From DASCOT01 sp965197275 (GTDB lineage Bacteria; Acidobacteriota; UBA890; WLXD01): a stretch of DNA of 64,000 nucleotides. A program made the translations under genes and the position numbers. Shown here piece after piece: positions 32,894 through 42,660 of the stretch. Position 1 is the first letter of the stretch, and every line of letters starts with the position of its first letter. Location of the stretch: the NCBI GenBank assembly GCA_965197275.1, contig CBDAMQ010000023.1, positions 127,182 through 191,181 of the forward strand. The letters are read 5' to 3'. Under the pieces are notes generated by a model, which saw only the letters and a list, made by a program, of their open reading frames with translations, did not search any database and was not told where the DNA came from.

Positions 32894-33703
32894 TCACGGC
32901 GCCGTTGACGGGCTACACGGCTTGAGGGTCACGTAGACAAGATCCATCGTCGTGTCCCCGACGTTGCCGGAATTGTGCCCCTCGGACAGTTCGATGGGGT
33001 CCAGCCATCCGACCGAGCCAACCTCCGAAGGTGGCCCCCGGTAGACCTCGCGGCCGCCCATGCGTCCGGCCCAGATACCGCCCTTGATGTGGACGTAGAC
33101 CTGGTTGCCCGCATGCGAGTGGACCCCCTCCCACTCCCCCGGCTCGATGACGAACCGCTGCACGACGACGCGCTCGTTCTCGAACAGCATCTCAATCGGG
33201 ATGTCGGGATAGAACAGACCGACAGTGTGGTTGGCCAGTGGTTCACACGGCTTCAGCGTGATCCAGACGAAGTCCATCGGCGTGTCTCCGATGTTGCCGG
33301 ATTCGTGCTGCTCGGAAAGATCGACGGCGTCCATCCATCCGACGGAGCCATCCTCCGAAGGCTCAGTCATCCTGTATACTTCTTGGCCACCGCGGCGTTC
33401 AGCCGTTAGCCCTCCCTTGACGAACACCCAGAGGTGGTTGCCCGGATGGGAGTGAATCCCCTCCCACTGCCCCGGCTCGATGATGAACCTCTGCACGACC
33501 ACGTACTCGTTCTCGAGCAACAGCTCGCCGGGGATGTTGGGGTAGGACATGCCCACCTGTTGGGCGCCGATCCCGATCGCAGGTATCCCGGCGACCAGGG
33601 CGACGAGCACCGCACGAGTAAGGACTCCCGCGGCCGAGTGGGCCCGCCTTCGGCCCAGTGCGTTAGGTGCGTGGCTTTTCTTGAAGCCAAGAGTCGACAG
33701 CAT
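32894..33703 (-). CDS. Secreted double-cupin protein (copy 1)
   Basis: A 269-residue protein with a hydrophobic leader (TRAVLVALVAGIPAIGIGA). Two cupin repeats of about 105 residues follow. Each contains ENExVVVQRFxIEPGxWEG, HSHxGNxxxVxxKGG and LSExHxSGNxGDTxMD, and each keeps the HxH part of the cupin metal site. The start ATG at 33703 follows AGGAGG. It overlaps the 3' extension of the flavoprotein frame upstream. A second double cupin, 50922-51695, has the same architecture. The ligand or reaction is unknown; the repeats resemble sugar- or metal-binding cupins. Confidence 0.8.
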   Translation of the reverse strand: MLSTLGFKKSHAPNALGRRRAHSAAGVLTRAVLVALVAGIPAIGIGAQQVGMSYPNIPGELLLENEYVVVQRFIIEPGQWEGIHSHPGNHLWVFVKGGLTAERRGGQEVYRMTEPSEDGSVGWMDAVDLSEQHESGNIGDTPMDFVWITLKPCEPLANHTVGLFYPDIPIEMLFENERVVVQRFVIEPGEWEGVHSHAGNQVYVHIKGGIWAGRMGGREVYRGPPSEVGSVGWLDPIELSEGHNSGNVGDTTMDLVYVTLKPCSPSTAP

Positions 33704-35721
33704 CGTAGGTCCTCCTGGTACTGAAGGGGTTGCGTTTTTCGCCGGGCGCGCCTGCGCACGAGGAGCTGCTCGCGGGACGCCCGATGCGCCTCGTCGATGG
33801 CCGAGTCCGTGTGTGTCGAGGCAGCAGCATCGGAGTTGGCGATGGAGATCCGGCCGAATCGCCGACTTCCGACCACACACGGCCGGTCGTCGGGCGTAAA
33901 CAGCGCCCACTCGATCGGATCGTCCAGGGTGTTGTAGCTGTAGGCGTAGCCGTGTGGCCAGCGATTCACCGTGATCGCTTCGATGTCCCGGGCGGGGTCG
34001 AAGCCCCCACCCTGCAGCATTCGACCGAGCTGGTCGCGAACGTTGCGCTCGAAGGTCTCGAAGGTGGTGGCCAGCAGATCCTCTCGACCGATGCGGTGCT
34101 GCTCCTTCTTGGGGCGTCCAGGGGCGCAAGGCACCCGGTACATCTCCACGATCATGGGGTCGTCAGGCGATCTGGAGGGTTGATAGTCGCCGAACTGTAT
34201 CGATCGACCGAGGTTGATCCCGCTGTGGTACATCCCCGGAGCGGTCACCTGTGAGACGCCCAGGTTGGTGAAGGACGTCCAGTCGCGGATGAGGACGCTA
34301 GTGGATACGAGCGGCATCTTGACGCCATACATGAGCGCCACCTTCTGCTCGTCGGACATCTCGGGGCACAGGTGCGGGATGACCCTGTTGTAGCAACCCA
34401 TCACACAATGAGCCGCCCTTACCTTCTCGGCCTTGCCGCCGCGCACATAGGTGATCTCGACCTCGCGGGCGGTGTCGGGATCGCCCAGGTGCCGGGCGGA
34501 GATCACCGTGCTGTTGAGCCGAATCCGGGCATCGGAGCCCTCGCGGTCGATGCGGTCGTAACTGAGGCGCGACGTCATCGAGTCATCCAGCGTGGTCCCC
34601 GGAAGCGCGTCAGGGATCATCGCCCGAACCAGCAGCCGCGCCACCGTCGCGTTGCCGTCGGGAAAATAGATGTCCGGTCGTTCGTCAAACTCGTTCTCGC
34701 GACCGTGTTGTCCGCCACCGATGTGGGCCAGGGGGCCCACCGGGGAGAGAGGCTCGAGGTTCATCCCCTGGAATCCTGGATAGCCCTGGGCCCATGCATA
34801 GAGCGCCGGATGGGCGTCGATGCCGACGCAGAAGCTGCCCTTCGGGCGGTCATCGAAGAACGGGATCACGTCGGAATGGACCTTAGCGAGATCGAGGAGG
34901 AAGGCTCGATAGCTGATCCGCGCCAGGCGCTCCTTCTTGTCAGCATCCGACAGCCCGGGCATGCAGTCCGGGTTCGCATGATCGTCGTAGAGCCGCGCGA
35001 TGACTCGCTGCGCCTCCGGTGACATCGGCGTCTGTGCGAGCCAGTCCGGCCAGCCACCAGATTGGCGACCGGATTGCCCACCGCGTCCCATCACTAGCCG
35101 ATCCTCGCCGAAGACCTCCTTGGCGAAGAACGTGGCGTTGCCGAGGCCCAGCGAGCCGTAGAACTTCCTACCAGCGGTGCTGGTGGCATTCGCGCTGTCG
35201 ATGTCGATGCCGATCGCAGCGAGGAGCGTCCTGGAGACGGCGCTGTAGTGACCCACGGATTCCAGGTACGACGTGCCGCCGGGCAGCATTAACGTGCGGC
35301 CTCGGTAGGTCATCTCGTTGCGCTTGGCGTGGCCGCCGAAATCGTCGTGGTTGTCGAGCACCAGCACACGGGCCCCGGGCCCGGCCGAGGTGAGGAAGAA
35401 ATAGGCTGCCGAGAGCCCGCTCAGCCCGCCGCCGACCACCACGAGGTCGTAGCTCTCACGCGTGTCGGCGACATCGGTCCAGGTTTGCCCGTCACGGTGC
35501 GCATGGGCGACCTCGAACGAGCCGGGGTGGCTGCCGCGCATTCCTGTGAGGGCCGGTGGATAATACTCCTGCGCCGGGGAGGCCTGGCGCATAGCCTCGC
35601 GCGCCGACAGCCGGCCAGGTGCGATCAGCGACCCCCCGATCGCCACCCCCACGCCATTGACGAAGTCGCGCCGGCTGATATCCCGGTGCATCCCGAGATC
35701 ACGATCCTCACTCCTGGACAT
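33406..35721 (-). CDS. Spermidine dehydrogenase-like FAD oxidoreductase with TAT signal; normal stop missing
   Basis: The N-terminus has an LGMHRDISRRDFVNG leader and TAT region as in spermidine dehydrogenase, then the FAD motif GGGLSGLSAAYFF and DNHDDFGGHAKRNEM. The C-terminal FAD segment is FGRISIANSDAAASTHTDSAIDEAHRA near residue 645. Relatives end soon after this. Here the frame continues about 110 residues through the cupin start region (poor, low-complexity sequence) to 33406, so the genes overlap by about 300 bases. A lost stop or small indel near 33745 is likely. ATG at 35721 follows GGAGGACGT. It would oxidise polyamines in the periplasm if the family assignment holds. Confidence 0.8.
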   Translation of the reverse strand: MSRSEDRDLGMHRDISRRDFVNGVGVAIGGSLIAPGRLSAREAMRQASPAQEYYPPALTGMRGSHPGSFEVAHAHRDGQTWTDVADTRESYDLVVVGGGLSGLSAAYFFLTSAGPGARVLVLDNHDDFGGHAKRNEMTYRGRTLMLPGGTSYLESVGHYSAVSRTLLAAIGIDIDSANATSTAGRKFYGSLGLGNATFFAKEVFGEDRLVMGRGGQSGRQSGGWPDWLAQTPMSPEAQRVIARLYDDHANPDCMPGLSDADKKERLARISYRAFLLDLAKVHSDVIPFFDDRPKGSFCVGIDAHPALYAWAQGYPGFQGMNLEPLSPVGPLAHIGGGQHGRENEFDERPDIYFPDGNATVARLLVRAMIPDALPGTTLDDSMTSRLSYDRIDREGSDARIRLNSTVISARHLGDPDTAREVEITYVRGGKAEKVRAAHCVMGCYNRVIPHLCPEMSDEQKVALMYGVKMPLVSTSVLIRDWTSFTNLGVSQVTAPGMYHSGINLGRSIQFGDYQPSRSPDDPMIVEMYRVPCAPGRPKKEQHRIGREDLLATTFETFERNVRDQLGRMLQGGGFDPARDIEAITVNRWPHGYAYSYNTLDDPIEWALFTPDDRPCVVGSRRFGRISIANSDAAASTHTDSAIDEAHRASREQLLVRRRARRKTQPLQYQEDLRCCRLLASRKATHLTHWAEGGPTRPRESLLVRCSSPWSPGYLRSGSAPNRWACPTPTSPASCCSRTSTWSCRGSSSSRGSGRGFTPIRATTSGCSSREG

Positions 35722-35792
35722 ACGTCCTCCGGATTCTCTGACGCGGAAACTGCGTCGACCGCCCGCCTTTTCTCGAGTCCGACCCATGGGGC

Positions 35793-36770
35793 CTACGCAA
35801 TGATTCGTTTGAACACGTCCAGATTGATGTTTCGGCCACAGGCGACTGCAACGACCTTCTTTCCCTTGAAGCGCGCTTTGTGCTTGAGCAGGCCCCCAAC
35901 CGCCAGCGCCCCCGACCCTTCTACAACCAAGCGATGCTGCTCGAACAGAAGGCGGATGGAGTCCTCGATCTCTTCCTCGGTGAGCAGGAGGATTTCATCC
36001 ACATGCTGCTGGCACAGCTCCAGGGTGATGGTGTCCAGATCCACGCCGCCGGCGCATGTGTCGGCCAGCGTCGGGAAGGTCTCCATCTCGACCACTTTGT
36101 TGGCCCGCATGGATTCATACATCACCGGGGAGTTGTCCGGCGAGACGCCGAAGGCCTCGATGTCGGCGTTGTGGAACTTCAACCAGCCCGCCGACCCGGT
36201 CAGCAATCCGCCGCCCCCGCATGCAAAGAGCGCTGCATCCAGGTCGGGTAGTTGACGGGAAATCTCGTATCCGCAGGTCCCCTGTCCGCCGACCACGATC
36301 GGATCGTTGTACGGCGATACGTAGATCTTGCCGTCCTCCCGCGCAGCCCGTCGGGCTTCCTTCTCCGCATCCCAGGCTCCTTCGCCATGGATGACCAGGT
36401 CCAGGCCATGAGCTCGCAGGATCTCGAGACGTGACGGCTCGAGATTCTCGGCCACGTAGACGGTGGCGCGACGTCCCCGAACCCTCATCGCCTCCGCGAC
36501 CGCCAAGGCGTAGTTTCCTGTCGAGGCCGACACCACCCCGCGGTCCAGTTCCTCTTCGCTGAGCGAGAGGATCTTGTTGATCGCACCGCGGAACTTGAAG
36601 GAGGAGGTTCGCTGCATCGAGTCCAGCTTGAGCCAGACTTCGCCCTCGATCTGTTGGCTGAGGTACAAGGAATACTCCAGAGGTGTGGGCGAGAGGTGGT
36701 CCCGGCATCTCTCGCTGGCCTCCAGGACCAACTGGTGTACATCCAACTGCTGTTGGGTTTCAGTGGGCAT
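35793..36770 (-). CDS. PLP-dependent threonine/serine dehydratase-type enzyme
   Basis: A 325-residue fold-type II PLP enzyme. The PLP lysine is in SSFKFRGAINK near residue 55, followed by VSASTGNYALAVAEAM and the glycine loop ACGGGGLLTGSAG that binds the phosphate. ATG at 36770 is chosen over upstream in-frame codons because the family N-terminus begins there and a GAGGT lies 8 bases before. Threonine or serine deamination is usual, but related enzymes act on hydroxyaspartate or diaminopropionate. First gene of the minus-strand cluster with the flavoprotein, cupin, Ldh_2 and SDR; divergent from an amino acid permease. Confidence 0.88.
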   Translation of the reverse strand: MPTETQQQLDVHQLVLEASERCRDHLSPTPLEYSLYLSQQIEGEVWLKLDSMQRTSSFKFRGAINKILSLSEEELDRGVVSASTGNYALAVAEAMRVRGRRATVYVAENLEPSRLEILRAHGLDLVIHGEGAWDAEKEARRAAREDGKIYVSPYNDPIVVGGQGTCGYEISRQLPDLDAALFACGGGGLLTGSAGWLKFHNADIEAFGVSPDNSPVMYESMRANKVVEMETFPTLADTCAGGVDLDTITLELCQQHVDEILLLTEEEIEDSIRLLFEQHRLVVEGSGALAVGGLLKHKARFKGKKVVAVACGRNINLDVFKRIIA

Positions 36771-36879
36771 GATCGCGACCTCGCAAGCAGTGTTTGCCGT
36801 CATCTGAAAGCTCAATGTGTACGGCGATGAAACACCGTAGAGTAGTCCAGGGGCGAGATCCAGAAGAGAGGCGTGCCGG

Positions 36880-37393
36880 GTGACCGAGCGAACGATCGCC
36901 GCGCAGGCGCGCGTCGAGAAGAGCAAGCTCAAGAAGGTCATCGGACCCCGCGACCTGGTGCTCTTCTATGTGGCCACCACCGCTTCCATGCGCGTCGCGG
37001 CCCCGTCGACCGAAAACGGTCCCAGCGTGCTGGTGCTCTGGGTACTGGGATTCGTTCTCTTCTATGTGCCGCAGGCGTTCACGTCGGTCGAGCTCACCGC
37101 CCGGCACCCCGACGAGGGCGGCATCTACATCTGGGTCCAGCGTGCCTTCGGCGATTTTCATGGCTTCATCACGGCGTGGTTCTACTGGGCCACTATCCTC
37201 GTCTACTTCCCCGCCGCGCTGACGTTTTCTGCCACCAACGCGGCGTTCGTCATTCCGCAGTGGTCACATCTCGCCGAGCGTCCCGGGTTCCTGATGGTGG
37301 CCTCGTTGGTCGGGGTTACCATCGTCGTCGTGGTCAATGTCCTCGGTCTCGACGTCGCCCAGCGTCTGCACAACGCCAGCGGCTATCTGAACT
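36880..37393 (+). pseudogene. APC-family amino acid permease, N-terminal fragment
   Basis: The first 171 codons encode a normal APC start: KVIGPRDLVLFYVATTAS, then membrane segments around VLWVLGFVLFYVPQAF, ELTARHPDEGGIYIWVQRAFGD and FYWATILVYFPAAL, up to HNASGYLN. The frame stays open to 37668, but from 37394 the sequence is IS3-family DNA and no longer permease. Start is GTG at 36880. The gene resumes at about 39000. It is divergent from the PLP dehydratase gene and probably imported a related amino acid or amine before it was broken. Confidence 0.8.
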
Positions 37394-38990
37394 TGGAGTT
37401 GACCCGGTTTCGTGGACACCTTATGGCTAGGGCCAAAGGAGTCCTGAGCTGCTCCCCAACGCTGGACACATCAGAACGAGAAGATCTCGGGGTTGGAGTG
37501 ATCATCCTTCGGCAACCTGTTGGAGCTGTTGGACATACACAGCCGGCGGCAGATTCCCCAAGGAAGAATGCGGTCTCATTTCGTTGTAGTCGCGGCGCCA
37601 GGCCTGCAGCTGTTCCTGAGCCTCGGAGAGGCTCAGGAACCAGCTCACGCCCAAGCACTCGTCCCTGAGCTTGCCGTTGAAGCTCTCTAGCCGTTCTTCG
37701 GCCGGGACTGATGAAGTTCCAGTTGGATACCGGCGTGTGAGCGTCGTTTGGAAGTGACCTCGTGCGTTGTCGAGCGTCAAGGCGAGCGGCGCGCCTCGTT
37801 TGTCCCACGACCTTCTCGAGCACCTCGTGACTCGCCTGGACGGCGCAGCGACACCGTCCGCCTCCAGTGCAGGCATTCGCGGCTGTGGATGTCGATCACC
37901 GTGAACACGCGGAACCTCCGGCCGTTGGCCAGTTCATCGCTGACGAAGTCCAGGGTGAGCCCGCGGGCGCGCCGCGACCTTTCGTCGACGGGGTCGCGTT
38001 CGAGATCCAGAAGAGAGGCGTGCCGGGTGACCGAGCGAACGATCGCCGCGCAGGCGCGCGTCGAGAAGACGCAAGCTCAAGAAGGTCATCTTGACCCCGC
38101 ACATCCTGGAGAATCTTCTATGTGGCCACTCATCGGCTACCAGCTTCTTGAGTTGGCCGTTCTCCCGCTCCCTTGATGCTCGCTTGGGGCCAGCCCGCCG
38201 TACTTGCTGGCCCTGTCGCTGGCGATCCCGTACTTGCGGCACAGCTCCGGGATCGGTCCTTGATCGCCGTGACGATCTGCGCGGCGCTGAATCGGGTCAC
38301 GACTTTCGATTACGGGATTTTCTCGCTTCGACGTCCAGTTTCTCAGTCTATATCCGCCCGAGTGCCGGCAGATCGTTCACGTGAGCTTGCCGAGGGTTCG
38401 AGCCCTCGTACTCGATCCGCACATGGATCAAGCAAGCGGACCGAGATGACGGGCTCAGTGCCCGACGAGGGCGGCTCGCCACCGCCAGTTGGAAAACGGA
38501 GCCTGGCAAAAGCCGCGGCCTGGTTGTCTCGAGACCGGCACGGTACCCAAGAAGTCTTCGGGTTCGTGAGAGTTCGCCAGGCCTGCTCGATGCCACGATG
38601 TCCGAGCGTGCCTTCGGCGATTTTCAGCTGGCTTCATCACGGCGGTGGTTCTACTGGGCCACTATCCTCGTCTACTTCCGATGCCGGCCGTACCGCTGAC
38701 GGCCGATGCGCCCGATCGTCTCTGGGTCGCCGACATCACGTACGTGTCGACATGGTCTGGGTTCTTGTACCGCGTGATGGATGCCTTCGTCATTCCGCAT
38801 GGTCACATCACCTGAGCGTCCCGGGTTCCTGATGGTGGCCTCGTTGGTCGGGGTTACCATCGTCGTCGTGGTCAATGTCCTCGGTCTCGACGTCGCCCAG
38901 CGTCTGCACGATCGTCTACGAGAGGAGGTACTCCGAACCCGATCTTCGGCGAAACTGCCGTGTCCCAGATCGCTTCGCGATCCGCACGTT
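37394..38990 (-). mobile_element. IS3-family remnant interleaved with a duplicated permease 5' region
   Basis: The left boundary is sharp: host CTGAACT is followed by TGGAGTTGACCCGGTTTCG, an IS3-type end. Minus-strand orfB pieces follow (37502-38000), then orfA-like pieces (LKKLVADEWPHRRF near 38150) and LWVADITYVSTWSGFLY on the plus strand near 38725. Between them, short blocks match the permease gene upstream: 38003-38084, 38604-38680 and 38785-38915 correspond to 36857-36937, 37139-37213 and 37243-37372. Neither the IS nor the permease frame is continuous. This may be an assembly chimera of strains with and without the insertion. Confidence 0.6.
37502..37876 (-). pseudogene. IS3-family transposase orfB C-terminal fragment
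   Basis: The 124-codon frame contains the integrase-core ending ESFNGKLRDECLGVSWFLSLSEAQEQLQAWRRDYNEMRPHSSLGNLPPAVYV, typical of IS3-family OrfB. Upstream, another frame reads FVSDELANGRRFRVFTVIDIHSRECL, so at least one frameshift separates the two parts. The catalytic Glu region is in ESFNGKLRDE. The element is not active. Confidence 0.75.
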
Positions 38991-39042
38991 GGAAGCTATC
39001 TGAACTCCCACAGGGGGCGTTGCCGGGGTAACTCCAACCAAC

Positions 39043-39999
39043 TTGGGGATGCCCGGCCTGATGATCGTGGGGTTGGGCTTCCTCACCTGGGTCAACTACG
39101 GCTCGGCGACCGAGTTCTCCGCGCGCACCGTGACCCCCTCCTTCGGTGGACTGTCCGACGTCATCCTACTGGCGGCGGTCGCCTACGCGTTCGCTGGCAT
39201 CGAGGCGGCATCGGTGATGAGCGAAGAAGTGCAGGAACCCAGGCGCAACGTCCCCCGGGCGCTCGCCATCGCCGGTGTGATGGTGCTCGGCATATACATC
39301 CTGATCTCCTGGACGATGATGACGGTGCTCCCGGCAGATCAGGTCACGGGCCTGTCCGGGCTGACCGACACCGCTCGTGTCGCCGGGACGCGGTTGGCCG
39401 GTGCCACGATAGGCGGCGTATTGGGCTCGCTGGTTGCACTCTGCCTGGCCGTAGCGGCGTTCGGAACGGTGAGTGCCTGGATGGCGACCTGCGCGCGGGT
39501 GCCGTTCGCCGCCGGGCTCGACGGCTACCTGCCGGCCGCCTTCGGAAAGCTGCACCCTAAGTACGCTACGCCGCACGTGTCGGTGATCACGCTCGGCGTC
39601 GCCACGGCGGCATTGATCATCCTCGGTACCATGGGCGGCACCGCGCAGCAGATCTACCGCATTTTCGTCAGCCTCGAGATCGTCGTCTACTTCATCCCCT
39701 ACCTCTATATGTTCGCGGCGCTCCTGGTCATGCAGCGGCACCCGGTAGCAGAAGGCGTGCAGCGTGCGCCGTTGGCGCCCTACGGCGCCTACTTCGCCGG
39801 CGGGACGGGCTTCGTGGTGACCGCCGCGTCGCTGGTGTTCGCGCTCATCCCGAGCGAGAGCGTCGCCGATCCGACCTTCTTCTACATCACCGTCTTCGGG
39901 ATGCTGGCGGTGTTGACGATCGTCGGAGTGGGCTTGTACGCCAACGGCAAGCTGCGGCGTCAGCGTCTAGAGGCAGCTGCCCCGGACCCGAGGGAGTAG
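39043..39999 (+). pseudogene. APC-family amino acid permease, C-terminal fragment
   Basis: Continues the permease from just before GMPGLMIVGLGFLTW; bases 39008-39043 in the same region can be read as YLNS-GGVAGVTPTTLG, matching the break at 37393. It has the remaining membrane segments (DVILLAAVAYAFAGIEAAS, VMVLGIYILISW, VALCLAVAAFGTVSAW, VVYFIPYLYMFAALLVM) and a soluble C-terminal tail. A free-standing product from the ATG at 39043 would lack the substrate-binding first helices, so it is unlikely to be functional. Confidence 0.8.
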
Positions 40000-40072
40000 T
40001 CGCCTCACGAGGCTGCGCGCGCTACGGGTGGCGCCATCGCGCGACGCTGGCCAGTACTGCACCCAAATTGCG

Positions 40073-41458
40073 CTAGCCTTGTGTATCGCTGGTTAGCTCG
40101 CGCAGGACGTCGACCTGCCGCGCTATCTCTGACGACGACGAGCCGCCGTGTGACCGGCGGCGTTCCGCCGCATCGCGTGGCGAGCCGACGCGAGACACCA
40201 CCTCGGCGAGCCCCGCGTGGACGGCTTCGAGCTGATCTTCGGCCAAGTCGTCGAGCGTGCAGCCCAGACTCTCGCAGCGGCGGACCAACCGCGCGGCGAT
40301 GCTGTGCGCGGTACGGAACGGCAAACCACCGCGGGTGAGGTCGTCGGCGACCTCCGTCGCCAGACACGGGTCGCCGATGAGGTCGGCTTCGTAGCGCTCG
40401 CTGTCGATCGAGAGATCCCGCCACACTTCCGTCATGACGAGGATGCAGTCGATGGTCGTGTCGACGGCCACGAACAGCGCCTCACGATCCTGCTGCATGT
40501 CGCGGTTGTAGGCCAAGGGTTGGGAACGGGGCAGGGCAAGCAGAGTCGTGCAGCAGCCGAGCACCGTTGCCGATTTGCCGCGAACGAGCTCGGCAGCGTC
40601 GGGATTGCGCTTCTGCGGCATGATGCTAGAGCCAGTGGAGCAGGTATCGCTGAGGCGCACGAAGGCGAACTCGGTCGAGCTCCAGAGGACGAGCTCCTCG
40701 GCCATGCGCGAGAGGTTGCAGGACAGGATCGAACACGCTGCGGCAACCTCCTGAACATGGTCGCGCGCTGCCACCGAGTCCATCGCATTCTCTGTGGGCA
40801 ATCTGAAGCCGAGCAGCTCGGCGGTGCGATGCCGGTCGATCGGGAAGGAGGTGCCCGCCATCGCGCACGCTCCCAAAGGACACTCGTCGAATCGATGCGA
40901 CGCATCGCGTACTCTGCCGAGGTCGCGTGACAAGGGCCATGCGTAGGCCAGCAGATGATGGCCGAATAGGATCGGTTGACCTCGCTGCAGGTGTGTGAAC
41001 CCCGGCAGAAGCGTGGAGCCGTCGCTCTCGACCCGATCCAGGAGCACACGCAGCAGGTTGATCAGCGCGCTATCGAGTCGTCGCAGACGCGTCTTTAGCC
41101 ACAGGCGCAGGTCGGTGGCCACCTGATCGTTGCGCGAACGCGCCGTATGTAGTTTGCCTGCGACCTCACCGAGGATCTCGGACAGGCGCGCCTCGACTGC
41201 CATGTGCACGTCCTCGAATTCATCGCCCGGCACCCAGGCCCCCGAGGCAAGGTCTTCGCGCACGCGTGCCAGCCCGTCGCACAGGGCTGTAGATTCCAGT
41301 TTCGAGATGATGCCGGTCTCGCCAAGCATCTGCGCATGTGCCGTCGAGCCCTGTATGTCCTCGTCGAGCATCTGCAGATCGAGCTGCAGCGACGACGAAA
41401 AGCGCTGCATGAGCTCGCCGAGCCCTCCGTTGAAACGATCCCTGAGCAGAGACATCAT
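40073..41458 (-). CDS. argH: Argininosuccinate lyase
   Basis: A 461-residue enzyme that splits argininosuccinate into arginine and fumarate, the last step of arginine synthesis. The fumarase/aspartase superfamily signature GSSIMPQKRNPDAAELVRGK is intact near residue 280. HTARSRNDQVATDLRLW and the catalytic His region THLQRGQP are present. Length is standard. ATGA overlap with argG (41455-41458) indicates coupled translation. Cytosolic. Confidence 0.97.
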   Translation of the reverse strand: MMSLLRDRFNGGLGELMQRFSSSLQLDLQMLDEDIQGSTAHAQMLGETGIISKLESTALCDGLARVREDLASGAWVPGDEFEDVHMAVEARLSEILGEVAGKLHTARSRNDQVATDLRLWLKTRLRRLDSALINLLRVLLDRVESDGSTLLPGFTHLQRGQPILFGHHLLAYAWPLSRDLGRVRDASHRFDECPLGACAMAGTSFPIDRHRTAELLGFRLPTENAMDSVAARDHVQEVAAACSILSCNLSRMAEELVLWSSTEFAFVRLSDTCSTGSSIMPQKRNPDAAELVRGKSATVLGCCTTLLALPRSQPLAYNRDMQQDREALFVAVDTTIDCILVMTEVWRDLSIDSERYEADLIGDPCLATEVADDLTRGGLPFRTAHSIAARLVRRCESLGCTLDDLAEDQLEAVHAGLAEVVSRVGSPRDAAERRRSHGGSSSSEIARQVDVLRELTSDTQG

Positions 41459-42660
41459 TCGCCTTCCGAGATCCGCCGCGCGCCCAGGGTGCGCAATCGC
41501 AGCGCGCGCAGCCGGATGAAGCCCGTCGCATCGCCCTGGTCGTAGACGTCGTCGGCCTCGAAGGTCACGGTTGCGTGGTCGTAGAGCGTACGTGTTGTCG
41601 ATCGCCGCCCGACGATCGTGGCCGCGCCCTTGTACAGCTTCAGGCGTGCATCGCCGGTAACGCGCTCCTGCAGCGAGTCCATGAATTGCTGCAGCGCTTC
41701 GCGCTCGGGGCTAAACCACAGGCCGTTGTAGACCATCTCGGCGTAACGCGGCACGAGCTCGTCACGCAGGTGGTGCACCTCGCGGTCAAGCGTGATCGAC
41801 TCGATGGCGCGATGGGCGTGTATCAGCAGCGTGATGCCGGGGGTTTCATACACGCCACGGCTCTTCATGCCCAGAAAACGATTTTCGACGATGTCCACCC
41901 GGCCAACGCCGTGGCGTCCGGCGATCTCGTTGGCTCGCTCGAGCAGAGGCACCGGCGAGAGGCTCTCGCCATTGATGGCGATGGGCACTCCTTCGTGGAA
42001 GGACACTTCGACGTAATCGGGATCGTCCGGAGCATCCTCGGGGTCTGTCGTCATGCGAAACATGCCGGGCGGAGGGCCTGCCCACGGGTCCTCGAGCACA
42101 CCACCCTCATAGGAGACGTGCATGAGGTTGGCGTCCATCGAGTATTCAGGCTTTGGCACCGTCGACAGGTCGATGCCATGTTCTCGTGCGTAGCCGATCA
42201 GGTCGGAGCGCCCCTTGAGGCTCCATTCGCGCCATGGAGCGATGACCTTGATGTCCGGCTTCAGGGCGTAGGCGGCCATCTCGAAACGGATCTGGTCGTT
42301 GCCCTTGCCGGTGGCCCCGTGCGCGATCGCCTCGGCGCCGTGCTTCTCGGCCGCGCGTACTAGCCCCCGGCCGATCACAGGCCTCGCCAGCGCCGTCCCC
42401 ATGAGGTAGTACGACTCGTAGACAGCGTTGGCGCGCAGCGCTGGAAAGACGCAGTCGGTGACGAACTCCTCGCGTAGATCGTCGATCTGGATGGCCGCCG
42501 CTCCGGTGCGCTCCGCCGCCAGGCGCGCATTGTCCACCTCTTCGCGGCCTTGACCGACATCTCCCGTGTAGGCGATTACCTCAGCGTCGTAGTTCTCTTG
42601 AATCCAGCGCAGGATGACCGACGTGTCGAGTCCTCCGGAATAGGCCAGCACGACCTTCAT
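41455..42660 (-). CDS. argG: Argininosuccinate synthase
   Basis: A 401-residue ligase that joins citrulline and aspartate using ATP. The ATP-binding P-loop-like AYSGGLDTS is at residue 6, GATGKGNDQIRFE near 120, and SMDANLMHVSYEGG in the middle; these match the family closely. It is translationally coupled to argH and follows, after 139 bases, the ammonia-lyase gene on the same strand. Confidence 0.97.
   Translation of the reverse strand: MKVVLAYSGGLDTSVILRWIQENYDAEVIAYTGDVGQGREEVDNARLAAERTGAAAIQIDDLREEFVTDCVFPALRANAVYESYYLMGTALARPVIGRGLVRAAEKHGAEAIAHGATGKGNDQIRFEMAAYALKPDIKVIAPWREWSLKGRSDLIGYAREHGIDLSTVPKPEYSMDANLMHVSYEGGVLEDPWAGPPPGMFRMTTDPEDAPDDPDYVEVSFHEGVPIAINGESLSPVPLLERANEIAGRHGVGRVDIVENRFLGMKSRGVYETPGITLLIHAHRAIESITLDREVHHLRDELVPRYAEMVYNGLWFSPEREALQQFMDSLQERVTGDARLKLYKGAATIVGRRSTTRTLYDHATVTFEADDVYDQGDATGFIRLRALRLRTLGARRISEGE

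Noticed and set aside
38385..38425. GGGTTCGAGCCC-like segment resembling a tRNA T arm
   Set aside because: No acceptor stem, anticodon arm or CCA-compatible end could be folded around it, and it lies in a scrambled IS/permease region.
39043..39999. Independent small permease gene
   Set aside because: Its sequence continues the fragment ending at 37393, and it lacks the first membrane segments needed by the family.
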